Shown piece after piece: positions 12,085 through 20,091 of a stretch of 64,000 nt of DNA (position 1 is the first letter of the stretch; the number at the start of each line of letters is the position of its first letter). Source of the stretch: Roseicella frigidaeris (GTDB lineage Bacteria > Pseudomonadota > Alphaproteobacteria > Acetobacterales > Acetobacteraceae). The stretch spans positions 186,001 to 250,000 of the forward strand of contig NZ_QLIX01000003.1 in assembly GCF_003258945.1 (NCBI RefSeq), given 5' to 3'. The position numbers and the translations under genes were made by a program. A model generated the notes under the pieces. The model ran no database searches. It was not told the origin of the DNA and saw nothing but the letters and a program-made list of their open reading frames with translations.

Positions 12085-12878
12085 GCGGCAAGACGCTCCG
12101 CATCGACGGCGTCACCCGCACCTTCCCGGCGCGCGGCCGCACCCCGCCGACGCTGGCCCTGCAACCCACCTCGCTCGCCGTCGCGCCGGGCGAGTTCGTC
12201 GCCATCCTCGGCCCTTCGGGCTGCGGCAAGTCGACGCTGCTCAGGATCGTCGCCGGGCTCGACCGCCCGACCGCCGGCACCGTCAGCCTGGAGGGCCGCC
12301 CGGTCGCCGGCCCCGGCCCGGATCGCGGCATGGTCTTCCAGTCCTACACCCTCTTCCCCTGGCTGACCGTCGAGCGGAACATCCGCTACGGCCTGGTCGA
12401 GCGCGGCCTGCCGGAGGCGGAGCAGGCCGCCATCGCCGCCCGCTTCATCGCCCGCACCGGCCTCGCCGGCTTCGAGCACCACTGGCCGCGACAGCTCTCG
12501 GGCGGCATGCAGCAGCGCACCGCGCTCGCCCGGGCCCTGGCCAACGACCCGGAGATCCTGCTGCTCGACGAGCCCTTCGGGGCGCTCGACCACCAGACGC
12601 GCGAGCTGATGCAGGAGCTGCTGCTGGAGATCTGGGAGGGGGACCGCAAGACGGTGCTCTTCGTCACCCATGACATCGACGAAGCGATCTTCCTGGCGAA
12701 CCGGGTGCTGGTGATGTCCGCCCGCCCCGGTCGCATCAAGGCGGAGGTCCCGGTGCCGCTGCCCTATCCCCGCGAGTGGACGGTGAAGACGACGCCGGAG
12801 TTCGGGGCGCTGAAGGCCAGGCTGATGGCCGAGATCCGGGAGGAGGTGCGGCGGGCCGCGGTTTCTGCTGGCGCTTAG
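12081..12878 (+). CDS. ABC importer ATPase, SsuB/TauB/NrtD type
   Basis: This 265-residue ATPase powers the importer encoded upstream. It has Walker A GPSGCGKST, a Q-loop in MVFQSYTLFPWLTV, the signature LSGGMQQRTALARAL, Walker B ILLLDEPFGALD, and the H-loop VTHDIDEA. The FPWLTV and DEPFGALD wording is characteristic of the nitrate/taurine/sulfonate branch. The start codon is GTG, overlapping the permease stop. It is the last gene of the four-gene cluster. Confidence 0.92.
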   Translation: MSGKTLRIDGVTRTFPARGRTPPTLALQPTSLAVAPGEFVAILGPSGCGKSTLLRIVAGLDRPTAGTVSLEGRPVAGPGPDRGMVFQSYTLFPWLTVERNIRYGLVERGLPEAEQAAIAARFIARTGLAGFEHHWPRQLSGGMQQRTALARALANDPEILLLDEPFGALDHQTRELMQELLLEIWEGDRKTVLFVTHDIDEAIFLANRVLVMSARPGRIKAEVPVPLPYPREWTVKTTPEFGALKARLMAEIREEVRRAAVSAGA

Positions 12879-13097
12879 GCTGTAACCGGATTATAGCGCC
12901 GCCCCTTCAACCTGCCGGATCGCAGCCGTGATTTGTGCCATGTCGCTCATTGCCCTCGCCGCCATCCTCGCGGGCGTTACCCTCGCGGGCGGCCTGCACG
13001 GCTGACCAGCGCGGCCGCTCGACCGCCCGGTTCGCGCCGCACGGCGGCCCCGGCGCGTTCCCAGACCATGACGCAGGCTGCTACAGAGGGTGGAGGC

Positions 13098-13889
13098 ATG
13101 AGCCCCACCCCTCCCATTCCCCCGACCATTCCCCGCGCGGCGCTCGTCACCGGCGGCGCCAGGCGGCTCGGCCGCGCCCTGGCCCTGGCGCTCGCCGGGC
13201 AGGGCTTCGATCTCGCGCTGCACTACCGGGACAGCGCCGCCGAGGCCGAGGCGACGGCGGCCGAGATCCGCACGCTCGGCCGCCGCGCCGTCACCCTGCA
13301 GGCCGACCTGGCGCGCGAGGCGGAGGTCGAGCGGCTGGTCCCGGCGGCGATGGCGGCGCTCGGCCCGCTCGGCGTGCTGGTCAACAATGCCAGCACCTTC
13401 GAGCGCGACGAGTGGGAGGACGTGACGCGGGCGAGCTGGGACTCGCATATGGAGCCCAATCTCCGTGCCCCCTTCGTGCTCATCCAGGCCTTCGCCCGCG
13501 CCCTGCCGGCCGCCGCCGAGGGCGCGGTGCTGAACATGCTCGACCAGCGCGTCTGGTCGCTGACGCCGCATTTCATCAGCTACAGCCTGTCCAAGGCCGG
13601 TCTCTGGGCGCTGACCCAATCCCTCGCCCTGGCGCTGGCGCCGCGCATCCGGGTGAACGGCATCGGCCCCGGCCCGGCGCTGCCCAGCCCGCGGCAGAGC
13701 CAGGCGCAGTTCGACCGCCAGGCGGCCAGCGTGCCGCTGCGCCACGGCACCAGCCCGGAGGAGATCGCCCTCGCCGCCATGACCATCCTCGCCCTGCCGG
13801 CCATGACCGGCCAGATGCTCGCCCTCGATGGCGGGCAGCATCTGCAATGGTCGCCGCGCGGCGTCGTGGCAGGGGGGCCGGAGGAATGA
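13098..13889 (+). CDS. Short-chain dehydrogenase/reductase, probably a FolM-like pterin reductase
   Basis: This 263-residue SDR has the NAD(P)H motif LVTGGARRLGRALA near the N-terminus, VNNAS, and the catalytic YSLSK (Tyr and Lys). The C-terminus has the family ITGQMLALDGGQHLQW-like end. The wording GGARRLGRA and VNNASTFERD resembles FolM/PTR1-type dihydromonapterin/dihydrofolate reductases. Its stop overlaps the folB start (ATGA), which supports a pterin/folate role. The ATG at 13098 follows GGAGG; an ATG at 13068 would add ten residues. Family is certain, pathway is inference. Confidence 0.82.
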   Translation: MSPTPPIPPTIPRAALVTGGARRLGRALALALAGQGFDLALHYRDSAAEAEATAAEIRTLGRRAVTLQADLAREAEVERLVPAAMAALGPLGVLVNNASTFERDEWEDVTRASWDSHMEPNLRAPFVLIQAFARALPAAAEGAVLNMLDQRVWSLTPHFISYSLSKAGLWALTQSLALALAPRIRVNGIGPGPALPSPRQSQAQFDRQAASVPLRHGTSPEEIALAAMTILALPAMTGQMLALDGGQHLQWSPRGVVAGGPEE

Positions 13890-14278
13890 GCTTCGCGCCG
13901 GATGCCGGGCAGAGGCTGCGGCTGGTCTTCGTGCAGGGCCTCACCCTGCAGGCGCGGCTCGGCGTGTATCCGCACGAGAAGGCGGCGCCGCAGCGGGTGG
14001 TGATCGGGATCGAGCTGGCGGTGGAGGACGATGCGGCGCCGAGCGCGGTCGGCGCGGATGACTTCCGCCGGGTGGTGGACTACGAGCGGCTGGTGAAGGC
14101 GGCGCGGGCGGAGGCCGCCTCGGGCCACCTGCTCCTGGTAGAAACCCTGGCGGAACGGATCGCTCAGGCAGCGCTGTCGGACCCGCGGGTGTTACGAGCA
14201 CGAGTGCGTGTGGAAAAGCCCGACGCCTTCCCGGATGCCGCATCCGTGGGGGTTGTCATCGAAAGGACGCGGGCTTGA
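13886..14278 (+). CDS. folB: Dihydroneopterin aldolase
   Basis: FolB converts 7,8-dihydroneopterin to 6-hydroxymethyl-dihydropterin and glycolaldehyde in folate synthesis. The 130-residue protein is the usual length and shows LTLQARLGVYPHEKAAPQRV (pterin-binding region), DDFRRVVDYERLV and HLLLVETLAERIA with the conserved Glu. It ends with RVRVEKPDAF. It overlaps the SDR gene by four bases, so the two are co-translated. folK/folP are not nearby. Confidence 0.93.
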   Translation: MSFAPDAGQRLRLVFVQGLTLQARLGVYPHEKAAPQRVVIGIELAVEDDAAPSAVGADDFRRVVDYERLVKAARAEAASGHLLLVETLAERIAQAALSDPRVLRARVRVEKPDAFPDAASVGVVIERTRA

Positions 14279-14560
14279 CACGCAGGTTTGCGTGCAACTC
14301 ATCCACCGCCCTCGCGAAAGCGTCAGGTTCTTTCTAACTGAAACAGAATGGTTACAAAGTGACCGTTTCGAACCAGTTCGGTTCGTGGAAATCGTTGGAC
14401 ATCAGCATTTTAGACAAGCGCCCGAAACTTTGGCATTCAAGCTTTTCCGGGGAGTTGCAACCGGTTGCACCCCTCCCGGCTTCCACATCCACAAGCTTAT
14501 CCACAGGGTGGCCGGGGCCTTCACCGTGTTCCCGGCCATCGCCGAACCTAATCGGAACGC
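14279..14560. promoter_or_regulatory. AT-rich, palindrome-rich region before uvrC with a perfect DnaA box
   Basis: This 282-bp gap has about 45% GC between 14341 and 14460, far below its surroundings. It contains the exact DnaA consensus TTATCCACA at 14497-14505, a weaker box ACATCCACA at 14485-14493, and the 14-bp perfect palindrome TGCAACCGGTTGCA at 14456-14469. It also holds the inverted repeat CGAACC-AGTTC-GGTTCG at 14369-14385. It could be a regulated uvrC promoter/leader, a DnaA-responsive site, an RNA gene, or part of a replication origin. The sequence alone does not decide. Confidence 0.5.
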
Positions 14561-16456
14561 ATGAGTCAAGCGGAATCTGACCAAGCCGCTCCAGCGGCTG
14601 ACGCTCCAGTGATGGAGGGAGTCCGGGTCATCGAGGCCGCCCTCGCCACGCTGCCGCATGCGCCGGGCGTCTACCGCATGCTCGATGCCCGCGGCGATGC
14701 GCTCTATGTCGGCAAGGCCCGGGCGCTGCGGCGCCGGGTGCATGCCTACACCCAGATCGCCCGGCTGCCCGAGCGGCTGCGGCGCATGGTGCACGAGACC
14801 CGCAGCCTCGAGGTCATCACCACCGCCTCCGAGGCCGAGGCGCTGCTGCTCGAGGCCAACCTGATCAAGCGGCTGCGACCGCGTTACAACATCGTCCTCC
14901 GCGACGACAAATCCTATCCCTGGCTGGTCCTGACCGAGGACCACCCCTATCCGCAGATCACCAAGCACCGCGGCGGGCGGCGCAAGGGCGCCAGCTATTG
15001 GGGGCCCTTCGCCTCGGCCTGGGCGGTGAACCAGACGCTGACCGCCCTGCAGCGCGTCTTCCTGCTGCGGAGCTGCCGCGACACCGTTTTCGACACGCGC
15101 AGCCGGCCCTGCCTGCTGTTCCAGATCCGCCGCTGCTCGGCGCCCTGCGTCGATCGCATCTCGCGCGAGGACTATGCCGGCCTCGTCCAGCAGGCGAAGC
15201 AGTTCCTCTCCGGCGAGACGCCGAGCATCCAGCGGGAGCTGGCCAAGGAGATGGAGGCGGCGGCCGAGGCGCTGGAGTTCGAGCGCGCCGCGGCGATCCG
15301 CGACCGCATCCGCGGCCTGACCCATGTGCAGGGCCGCGACCGGATCAACATGGAAGGCATCGGCGATGCCGATGTCGTCGCGCTGCACCAGATGGCGGGG
15401 CAGACCTGCGTGCAGGTCTTCTTCTTCCGCGGCGGCCGCAACAACGGCAACCGGCCCTATTTCCTCAGCAAGGGCGAGCAGGGGCCGGAGGAGGTGCTGG
15501 AGGCCTTCCTCACCCAGCTCTACGACGACCTGCCGCCGCCGCCGCTGGTCCTGCTGAGCCATGAGCCGGCCGAGCAGGCGCTGATCGCCGAGGCGCTCTC
15601 CATCAAGGCCGGCCGGAAGGTGGAGCTGCACCGGCCGCAGCGCGGCGACAAGCGCGCCGCGGTCGAGCATGCCGCGACCAATGCCAGGGAGGCGCTGGAG
15701 CGCAAGCTGGCCGAGGGCACGGCGCAGGAGGCGCTGCTGCAGGGCGTGGCGCGGGTCTTCGACCTACCGGCGACGCCGGAGCGGATCGAGGTCTACGACA
15801 ACAGCCATATCCAGGGCAGCAACGCCTATGGCGTCATGGTCGCCGCCGGCCCCTCGGGCTTCCTGAAGCAGGCCTACCGCAAATTCTCCATCCGCGGCCC
15901 CGTCGCGCCAGGCGACGACTTCGGCATGATGCGCGAGGTCTTCGAGCGCCGCTTCGGCCGCGCCCTGAAGGAGGACCCGGGGCGCGAGAGCGGCACCTGG
16001 CCCGACCTGGTGCTGATCGATGGCGGGCTCGGCCAGCTCAACGCAGCGCGAGAGATCCTGGCCGAGATGGGGGTGGACGACCTCCCCCTGGTCGCCGTCG
16101 CCAAGGGGCCGGACCGCGATGCCGGGCGCGAGTGGTTCCACCGCACCGGCCATCCGCCCTTCCAGCTGCCGCCGCGCGACCCGGTGCTCTACTACCTGCA
16201 GCGGCTGCGCGACGAGGCGCATCGCTTCGCCATCACCACCCACCGCGCCGGCCGCTCGAAATCCCTGGTGCGGAGCGAGCTGGACGAGATCCCGGGCGTC
16301 GGCACGGCGCTGAAGCGGAAGCTGCTCAACCATTTCGGCAGCGCCCGCGGCGTGCGCAACGCGGCGCTGGCCGATCTGGAGAACGCGCCGGGCATCGGTC
16401 CGAGCGTGGCCCGCCGCATCTACGGGCATTTCCATCCCGGCATGGCGGAGGGATGA
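14561..16456 (+). CDS. uvrC: Excinuclease ABC subunit C
   Basis: UvrC makes both incisions in nucleotide excision repair. The 631-residue protein has an N-terminal GIY-YIG nuclease (GVY at residues 36-38, [11 protein letters not shown] at 49-59) and the Cys-containing [15 protein letters not shown] stretch. A UVR motif ([20 protein letters not shown]) contacts UvrB. The RNase H-like endonuclease domain has [15 protein letters not shown] and [11 protein letters not shown], and two helix-hairpin-helix motifs end the protein. Length is normal. The start ATG lacks a strong Shine-Dalgarno. Confidence 0.97.
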   Translation: MSQAESDQAAPAADAPVMEGVRVIEAALATLPHAPGVYRMLDARGDALYVGKARALRRRVHAYTQIARLPERLRRMVHETRSLEVITTASEAEALLLEANLIKRLRPRYNIVLRDDKSYPWLVLTEDHPYPQITKHRGGRRKGASYWGPFASAWAVNQTLTALQRVFLLRSCRDTVFDTRSRPCLLFQIRRCSAPCVDRISREDYAGLVQQAKQFLSGETPSIQRELAKEMEAAAEALEFERAAAIRDRIRGLTHVQGRDRINMEGIGDADVVALHQMAGQTCVQVFFFRGGRNNGNRPYFLSKGEQGPEEVLEAFLTQLYDDLPPPPLVLLSHEPAEQALIAEALSIKAGRKVELHRPQRGDKRAAVEHAATNAREALERKLAEGTAQEALLQGVARVFDLPATPERIEVYDNSHIQGSNAYGVMVAAGPSGFLKQAYRKFSIRGPVAPGDDFGMMREVFERRFGRALKEDPGRESGTWPDLVLIDGGLGQLNAAREILAEMGVDDLPLVAVAKGPDRDAGREWFHRTGHPPFQLPPRDPVLYYLQRLRDEAHRFAITTHRAGRSKSLVRSELDEIPGVGTALKRKLLNHFGSARGVRNAALADLENAPGIGPSVARRIYGHFHPGMAEG

Positions 16457-16520
16457 CGCCCGGCGCCGAGGGGACTGCCAGTGGGGGCCGTTGATGGGGC
16501 ACCATCAACGGCCGTTCGTA

Positions 16521-17213
16521 TCAGAGCGAGGTGCGCAGGATCCGCGGCATCGGCTCGGTCCGGTCCTCCACCGCCGTCACGCCGGGCACCGCCCGGGCGA
16601 GAACGGCGAGGCCCTGGCGCACCTCCTCCGAGCGGTGGAAACCGTAGAAGCTGACGGTGCCGTCCTTCACGCTCGGGAAGACGTAGAAGGTGTCGACCCA
16701 GGGCTGCTCCCGCATGGCGGCGATCATCGCCTTCAGCAGGGCCGCGTCGGTCTGCTCGCCGGGCGCCGCCTCGGGCGGAACGAGGACGGCGCGCAGCAGG
16801 TCGGCGCGGCTGACGATGCCGGCGAGCTTCCCATCCTTCAGCACCGGCACGCGGCGGATCTGGTGGCGCTCCATCAGCCGGGCGATCTCCTCCGCCTCGG
16901 CCTCCTCGTCGACGGTGACCAGCTCGCGGGTCATCACGTCGGCGGCCTTCGCGCCATGCGCCTTGGCGAAGCGCTGCGCCAGCCGCCGGGAATCGGCGAA
17001 GAGGCCGAGGAACCAGCCGAGCGGGCCGCGCGTCTCCTCGGCCAGGCGGCGGATCAGGTCGCCTTCCGTCACCAGCCCAACCAGCCTGCCCTCGGCATCC
17101 GTCACCGGCACGGCCGAGATGCCGCGGCCGGCCAGAAGCTCCACCACGCCCGCCACCGGCGTCTCCGGCGGCACCACGACGAGGCTGGTGGTCATGAGAT
17201 CGCGTGCCTTCAC
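16521..17213 (-). CDS. Two-CBS-domain protein with C-terminal BON-like domain
   Basis: The protein (230 residues) has two CBS motifs: residues ~1-60 (DLMTTSLVVVPPETPV ... GRLVGLVTEGDLIRR) and ~92-150 (DVMTRELVTVDEEAEAEEI ... GKLAGIVSRADLLRA). A C-terminal region (~165-220) with the strand pattern of a BON domain follows, VKDGTVSFYGFHRSEEVRQG. CBS pairs bind adenosyl ligands and act as energy sensors; BON domains often bind membranes. The GTG start at 17213 has GGGAGG five bases upstream; ATG 17195 is an alternative. It lies on the opposite strand inside the otherwise co-directional uvrC-pgsA-moa stretch. Confidence 0.8.
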   Translation of the reverse strand: MKARDLMTTSLVVVPPETPVAGVVELLAGRGISAVPVTDAEGRLVGLVTEGDLIRRLAEETRGPLGWFLGLFADSRRLAQRFAKAHGAKAADVMTRELVTVDEEAEAEEIARLMERHQIRRVPVLKDGKLAGIVSRADLLRAVLVPPEAAPGEQTDAALLKAMIAAMREQPWVDTFYVFPSVKDGTVSFYGFHRSEEVRQGLAVLARAVPGVTAVEDRTEPMPRILRTSL

Positions 17214-17496
17214 GGCATCCTCCCGGTCTTGTCGCGGGCCGCCTGCCGGCCCGCGGGTCCTCCATCCATACCGGCGGCCCGGCGAGCGGGCCTTGCGCCA
17301 CAGCAAGCGGCCGGGCGCCAGACGTGATGCCGGCCCGGGGCCGCCACAAGCCGCGGGCCGCGATCCCGCATCCCGGCACGTCGGTCCCATCCCGGGGCCC
17401 CACCTGTCGTATCGTGCCGGTCCGGCAACCAGGCACAGGGCCCCGCTCCGCCGGCCTGGCGCCATCCTGGGCTTGCCCCGCGCCGGGCGCTCGGCC

Positions 17497-18132
17497 ATGA
17501 CTGCGGCCGGCATGCCGACCGATCTGCCCAACCTGCTGACCCTTTCGCGCATCGCCGCCGTTCCCCTGCTGGTGGCGCTGGTGGCCCTGCGCACGCCCTG
17601 GGGCGATGTCGCGGCCTGCATCGTCTTCTCCGCCGCCGCGATCACCGATTATTACGACGGCAAGATCGCCCGGGAGCGGCAGATCGTCTCCGGCTTCGGC
17701 CGCATGCTGGACCCGATCGCCGACAAGCTGCTGGTCGGCGCCGCGCTGATGGTGATGGCCGGCAACGGCCGGCTGACCGACTGGACCCTCTACCCGGCCA
17801 TCGTCATCCTGCTGCGGGAGATCCTGGTCTCCGGCCTGCGGGAATACCTGGCCGGGCTGCAGATCGGCCTGCCCGTCTCGCGGCTGGCGAAGTGGAAGAC
17901 CGGCTTCCAGATGGGGGCGCTCGGCACGCTGCTGGCGGGCGATTCCGCCGCCTCGGTGCTGCATCTCTCCGTCCTGCCGGTCTCGCTGATCGGCGAGGCG
18001 ATGCTCTGGGTGGCGGCGGCGCTGACGCTGATGACCGGGCGCACCTATCTGGTCGCCGGGCTGCACCATGCCGAGGCCGACTCCGCCGGCCGCCCCGCCG
18101 GGCCGCGGCGGGAGCCGGCAGTCCGGCCTTGA
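17497..18132 (+). CDS. pgsA: CDP-diacylglycerol-glycerol-3-phosphate 3-phosphatidyltransferase
   Basis: PgsA makes phosphatidylglycerol phosphate from CDP-diacylglycerol and glycerol 3-phosphate in the inner membrane. The 211-residue protein begins with the family's MPTDLPNLLTLSRIAAVPLL and contains the complete CDP-alcohol phosphotransferase motif, DYYDGKIARE ... G ... DPIAD, with the metal-binding aspartates. About five spans are visible. ATG 17497 or ATG 17512 could be the start; the latter gives the more typical N-terminus. It lies in the conserved order uvrC-pgsA-moaD-moaE. Confidence 0.93.
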   Translation: MTAAGMPTDLPNLLTLSRIAAVPLLVALVALRTPWGDVAACIVFSAAAITDYYDGKIARERQIVSGFGRMLDPIADKLLVGAALMVMAGNGRLTDWTLYPAIVILLREILVSGLREYLAGLQIGLPVSRLAKWKTGFQMGALGTLLAGDSAASVLHLSVLPVSLIGEAMLWVAAALTLMTGRTYLVAGLHHAEADSAGRPAGPRREPAVRP

Positions 18133-18197
18133 GACGGGGCCAGGGGCGGCGCATCTTCCGGCAGGGCTCCGGACTGCGGGGCGACAGGAGTGGGTTC

Positions 18198-18863
18198 ATG
18201 CGAGGGATGGGCGGAACGGCGGCCAGGGTGACCCTGCTGGGCATCGGGGTGCTGTTGGGCGGCTGCAGCTGGTTCGACAACGGCTCCGCCCGGGTCGCCG
18301 ACGGGATCGGCGATTTCGGCGGCAGGATCGGCATGCCCTGGGGCTCCTCGCATCCGAAGCCGCCCGAGGAGAGCACCACCATCGCCCGGCTCACCGGCGC
18401 GCCGACGGAGGTCACGCCGCTCCGCACTGAGGATGGCGATGTCTGGCCGGTGCCGGAGGCGCCGCGCTCGACCCTGGCCAATCCGGATGCGGCGATGCGG
18501 GGCATCCCGAATTACCGCCCCGGCGACTACGACCGCCCGCCGATCTCCGGCGAGCCGCGGCCGCTGCCGCCCAACCTGCGCAGCGGCGCCTCCTCGCCGC
18601 CGCCCCTGCCGCCGGTGCGGACCGAGCCGCAGCAGCAGAGCTTCGTGCCGCCGGCCGGCGACACCCGGCCGCCGGCGCGCCGCAACGATGGCCGGGTGAT
18701 CGTGACCCCGAACGGCAGCGCCGCGGTGACGACCGGCGGCACCGACCGCATCCAGGGCTATGTGCTGCCCGGCGGCGCCTCCGGCACCGCCATCAACGAC
18801 GGCGCCACGACGACGCTCGTCGGCCCCAACGGGCAGGTGCAGGTCGTGCCGAACCAGCGGTGA
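18198..18863 (+). CDS. Proline-rich putative lipoprotein of unknown function
   Basis: This 221-residue protein begins with a lipoprotein leader whose lipobox is LLGGCS, Cys near residue 23. The mature chain is rich in Pro, Gly, Arg and Ser, with no recognisable enzymatic domain, so it is probably an extended periplasmic lipoprotein. The second residue after Cys is Trp, not Asp, so no inner-membrane retention signal is evident. It is preceded by AGGAG and followed by moaD nine bases later, so it is probably co-transcribed with pgsA and moaDE. Function is unknown. Confidence 0.7.
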   Translation: MRGMGGTAARVTLLGIGVLLGGCSWFDNGSARVADGIGDFGGRIGMPWGSSHPKPPEESTTIARLTGAPTEVTPLRTEDGDVWPVPEAPRSTLANPDAAMRGIPNYRPGDYDRPPISGEPRPLPPNLRSGASSPPPLPPVRTEPQQQSFVPPAGDTRPPARRNDGRVIVTPNGSAAVTTGGTDRIQGYVLPGGASGTAINDGATTTLVGPNGQVQVVPNQR

Positions 18864-18871
18864 GGCCCGGC

Positions 18872-19123
18872 ATGCGGGTGCTGTATTTCGCCTGGGTGCG
18901 GCAGAAGGTCGGCGTCGCGGAGGAGGAGGTCTCCCCGCCGCCCGAGGTGCGGGACGTGGCCGGGCTGATCGCCTGGCTGGCAGCGCGCAGCCCCGGCCAT
19001 GCCGCGGCCTTCGCCCAGGCGCGGCAGGTCCGCGCCGCCATCGACCAGGAATTCGCCACCCCTGACGCCCCCCTCGCCGGCGCCACCGAGATCGCCTTCT
19101 TCCCCCCGGTGACCGGCGGATGA
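18872..19123 (+). CDS. moaD: Molybdopterin synthase small subunit MoaD
   Basis: MoaD is the ubiquitin-like sulfur carrier whose C-terminal thiocarboxylate donates sulfur to make molybdopterin. The 83-residue protein starts with VLYFAWVRQKVGVAEEEV and ends in the obligatory Gly-Gly (FFPPVTGG). A GTG at 18860 is an alternative start. Its stop overlaps the moaE start (ATGA), giving tight coupling with the large subunit. Confidence 0.93.
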   Translation: MRVLYFAWVRQKVGVAEEEVSPPPEVRDVAGLIAWLAARSPGHAAAFAQARQVRAAIDQEFATPDAPLAGATEIAFFPPVTGG

Positions 19124-19716
19124 CCGCGCCCGATGGTCGGAGCGGCGACGACCGCGAAGAGCTGAATCGGGCGCGTTGCGATACGCCCGATGGCCGGAGC
19201 GGCGACGGCCGTGGAGAGCTGAACCAGGGGCGCCGGGACACGCCCGGCGGCCGAGTCGTGCCGACCGTGCGGGTGCAGGAGGCGGCGTTCGACCTCGCCG
19301 CCGAGAGCGCGGCGCTCGCCGCCGGCCGGGTCGATATCGGCGCCCTGGCCAGCTTCGTCGGCCTCTGCCGCGCCGATGACGGCCTCGCCGCGCTGGTGCT
19401 GGAGCACTATCCCGGCATGACCGAGCGGGCGATCACGGGCATCGCCGAGCAGGCCTGCGCCCGCTGGCCGCTCACCGGCTGCACCGTCATCCACCGCCAT
19501 GGCCGGCTGGAGCCGGGGGCGCCGATCGTGCTGGTGCTCACCGCCTCCTCCCACCGCGCCGCGGCGCTCGAGAGCTGCGCCTTCCTGATCGACTGGCTGA
19601 AGACCCGGGCGCCCTTCTGGAAGCGCGAAGAATTCGCCGGCGGCGACGCGCGCTGGGTCGAGGCGAAGGCCGAGGACGATGCCGCCGCCGCCCGCTGGGA
19701 GCCGGGGCGCGCATGA
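19120..19716 (+). CDS. moaE: Molybdopterin synthase large subunit MoaE, with repeated N-terminal extension
   Basis: MoaE converts precursor Z (cPMP) to molybdopterin using thiocarboxylated MoaD. The core (from about residue 47) has VDIGALASFVGLCRADDG, LEHYPGMTERAI, VIHRHGRLEPG and the catalytic lysine region FWKREEF. The 198-residue product is longer than usual because of about 45 extra N-terminal residues made of an imperfect 19-residue tandem repeat (PDGRSGD...ELN...R.DT). A GTG near 19257 would give a conventional length, but the ATG overlapping the moaD stop favours the long form. The next gene overlaps its stop (ATGA). Confidence 0.9.
   Translation: MTAPDGRSGDDREELNRARCDTPDGRSGDGRGELNQGRRDTPGGRVVPTVRVQEAAFDLAAESAALAAGRVDIGALASFVGLCRADDGLAALVLEHYPGMTERAITGIAEQACARWPLTGCTVIHRHGRLEPGAPIVLVLTASSHRAAALESCAFLIDWLKTRAPFWKREEFAGGDARWVEAKAEDDAAAARWEPGRA
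19127..19260. repeat. 57-bp in-frame tandem repeat at the start of moaE
   Basis: Unit 1 (19127-19183) and unit 2 (19184-19240) begin CGCCCGATGG and are clearly homologous along all 57 bases; a third, partial unit starts at 19241. The unit is exactly 19 codons, so moaE stays in frame. Inside unit 1, CGCCCGAT and ATCGGGCG pair as an inverted repeat and GGTCG/CGACC pair within it, so each unit can fold. Confidence 0.85.
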
Positions 19717-20081
19717 GCCCGGAGCGCCTCGCCCGCGTCGAGCTGGCCTGCCAGGACCCGCATCGCCAGCGCGAGTTCTTCGCCCGCATCCTCGGCCTGG
19801 CGCCGGCCGAGCCGGGCAATGCGCTGCGCTTCACCATCGGCGAGGTGGAGCTGGTGCTGCGGCCGCGCGGCGATGCCCTCTTCGCCTCGGCGCGGCATGC
19901 CGAGGGCAGCGCGCTGCTCGCCTTCCCGGTCTCCGATGCCGAGCTCGACCGCTGGCACCGGCGCATGCTGACCGCCCGCGTCGCGGTGCTGGACGCGCCC
20001 GGCCCGGCCGGGGCGCCGCCACGGCTGCTGCGGGTGGCCGATCCGGAGGGCAATGTGATCGAGCTCTTCGCCCCCGCGTGA
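19713..20081 (+). CDS. VOC (glyoxalase/bleomycin-resistance) family protein
   Basis: This 122-residue single-module VOC protein opens with LARVELACQDPHRQREFFARIL and closes with the typical LLRVADPEGNVIELFAP, where the Glu is a usual metal or ligand residue. The family includes glyoxalase I, dioxygenases and drug-binding proteins; the substrate cannot be told here. Its ATG overlaps the moaE stop (ATGA), so it is translated with moaE, though no molybdopterin link is known for the family. Confidence 0.8.
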   Translation: MSPERLARVELACQDPHRQREFFARILGLAPAEPGNALRFTIGEVELVLRPRGDALFASARHAEGSALLAFPVSDAELDRWHRRMLTARVAVLDAPGPAGAPPRLLRVADPEGNVIELFAPA

Positions 20082-20091
20082 CGCGCCGGGC

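Noticed and set aside
12940-13005. A 21-codon frame (ATG to TGA) encoding a hydrophobic peptide between the ABC ATPase and SDR genes
   Set aside because: Short, without a good ribosome-binding site and with no neighbour that would need a leader peptide; hydrophobic short frames are common in this base composition.
14281-14340. GTTC motifs before uvrC as a standard alphaproteobacterial LexA box
   Set aside because: No GTTC-N7-GTTC direct repeat is present; only inverted or differently spaced half-sites occur.
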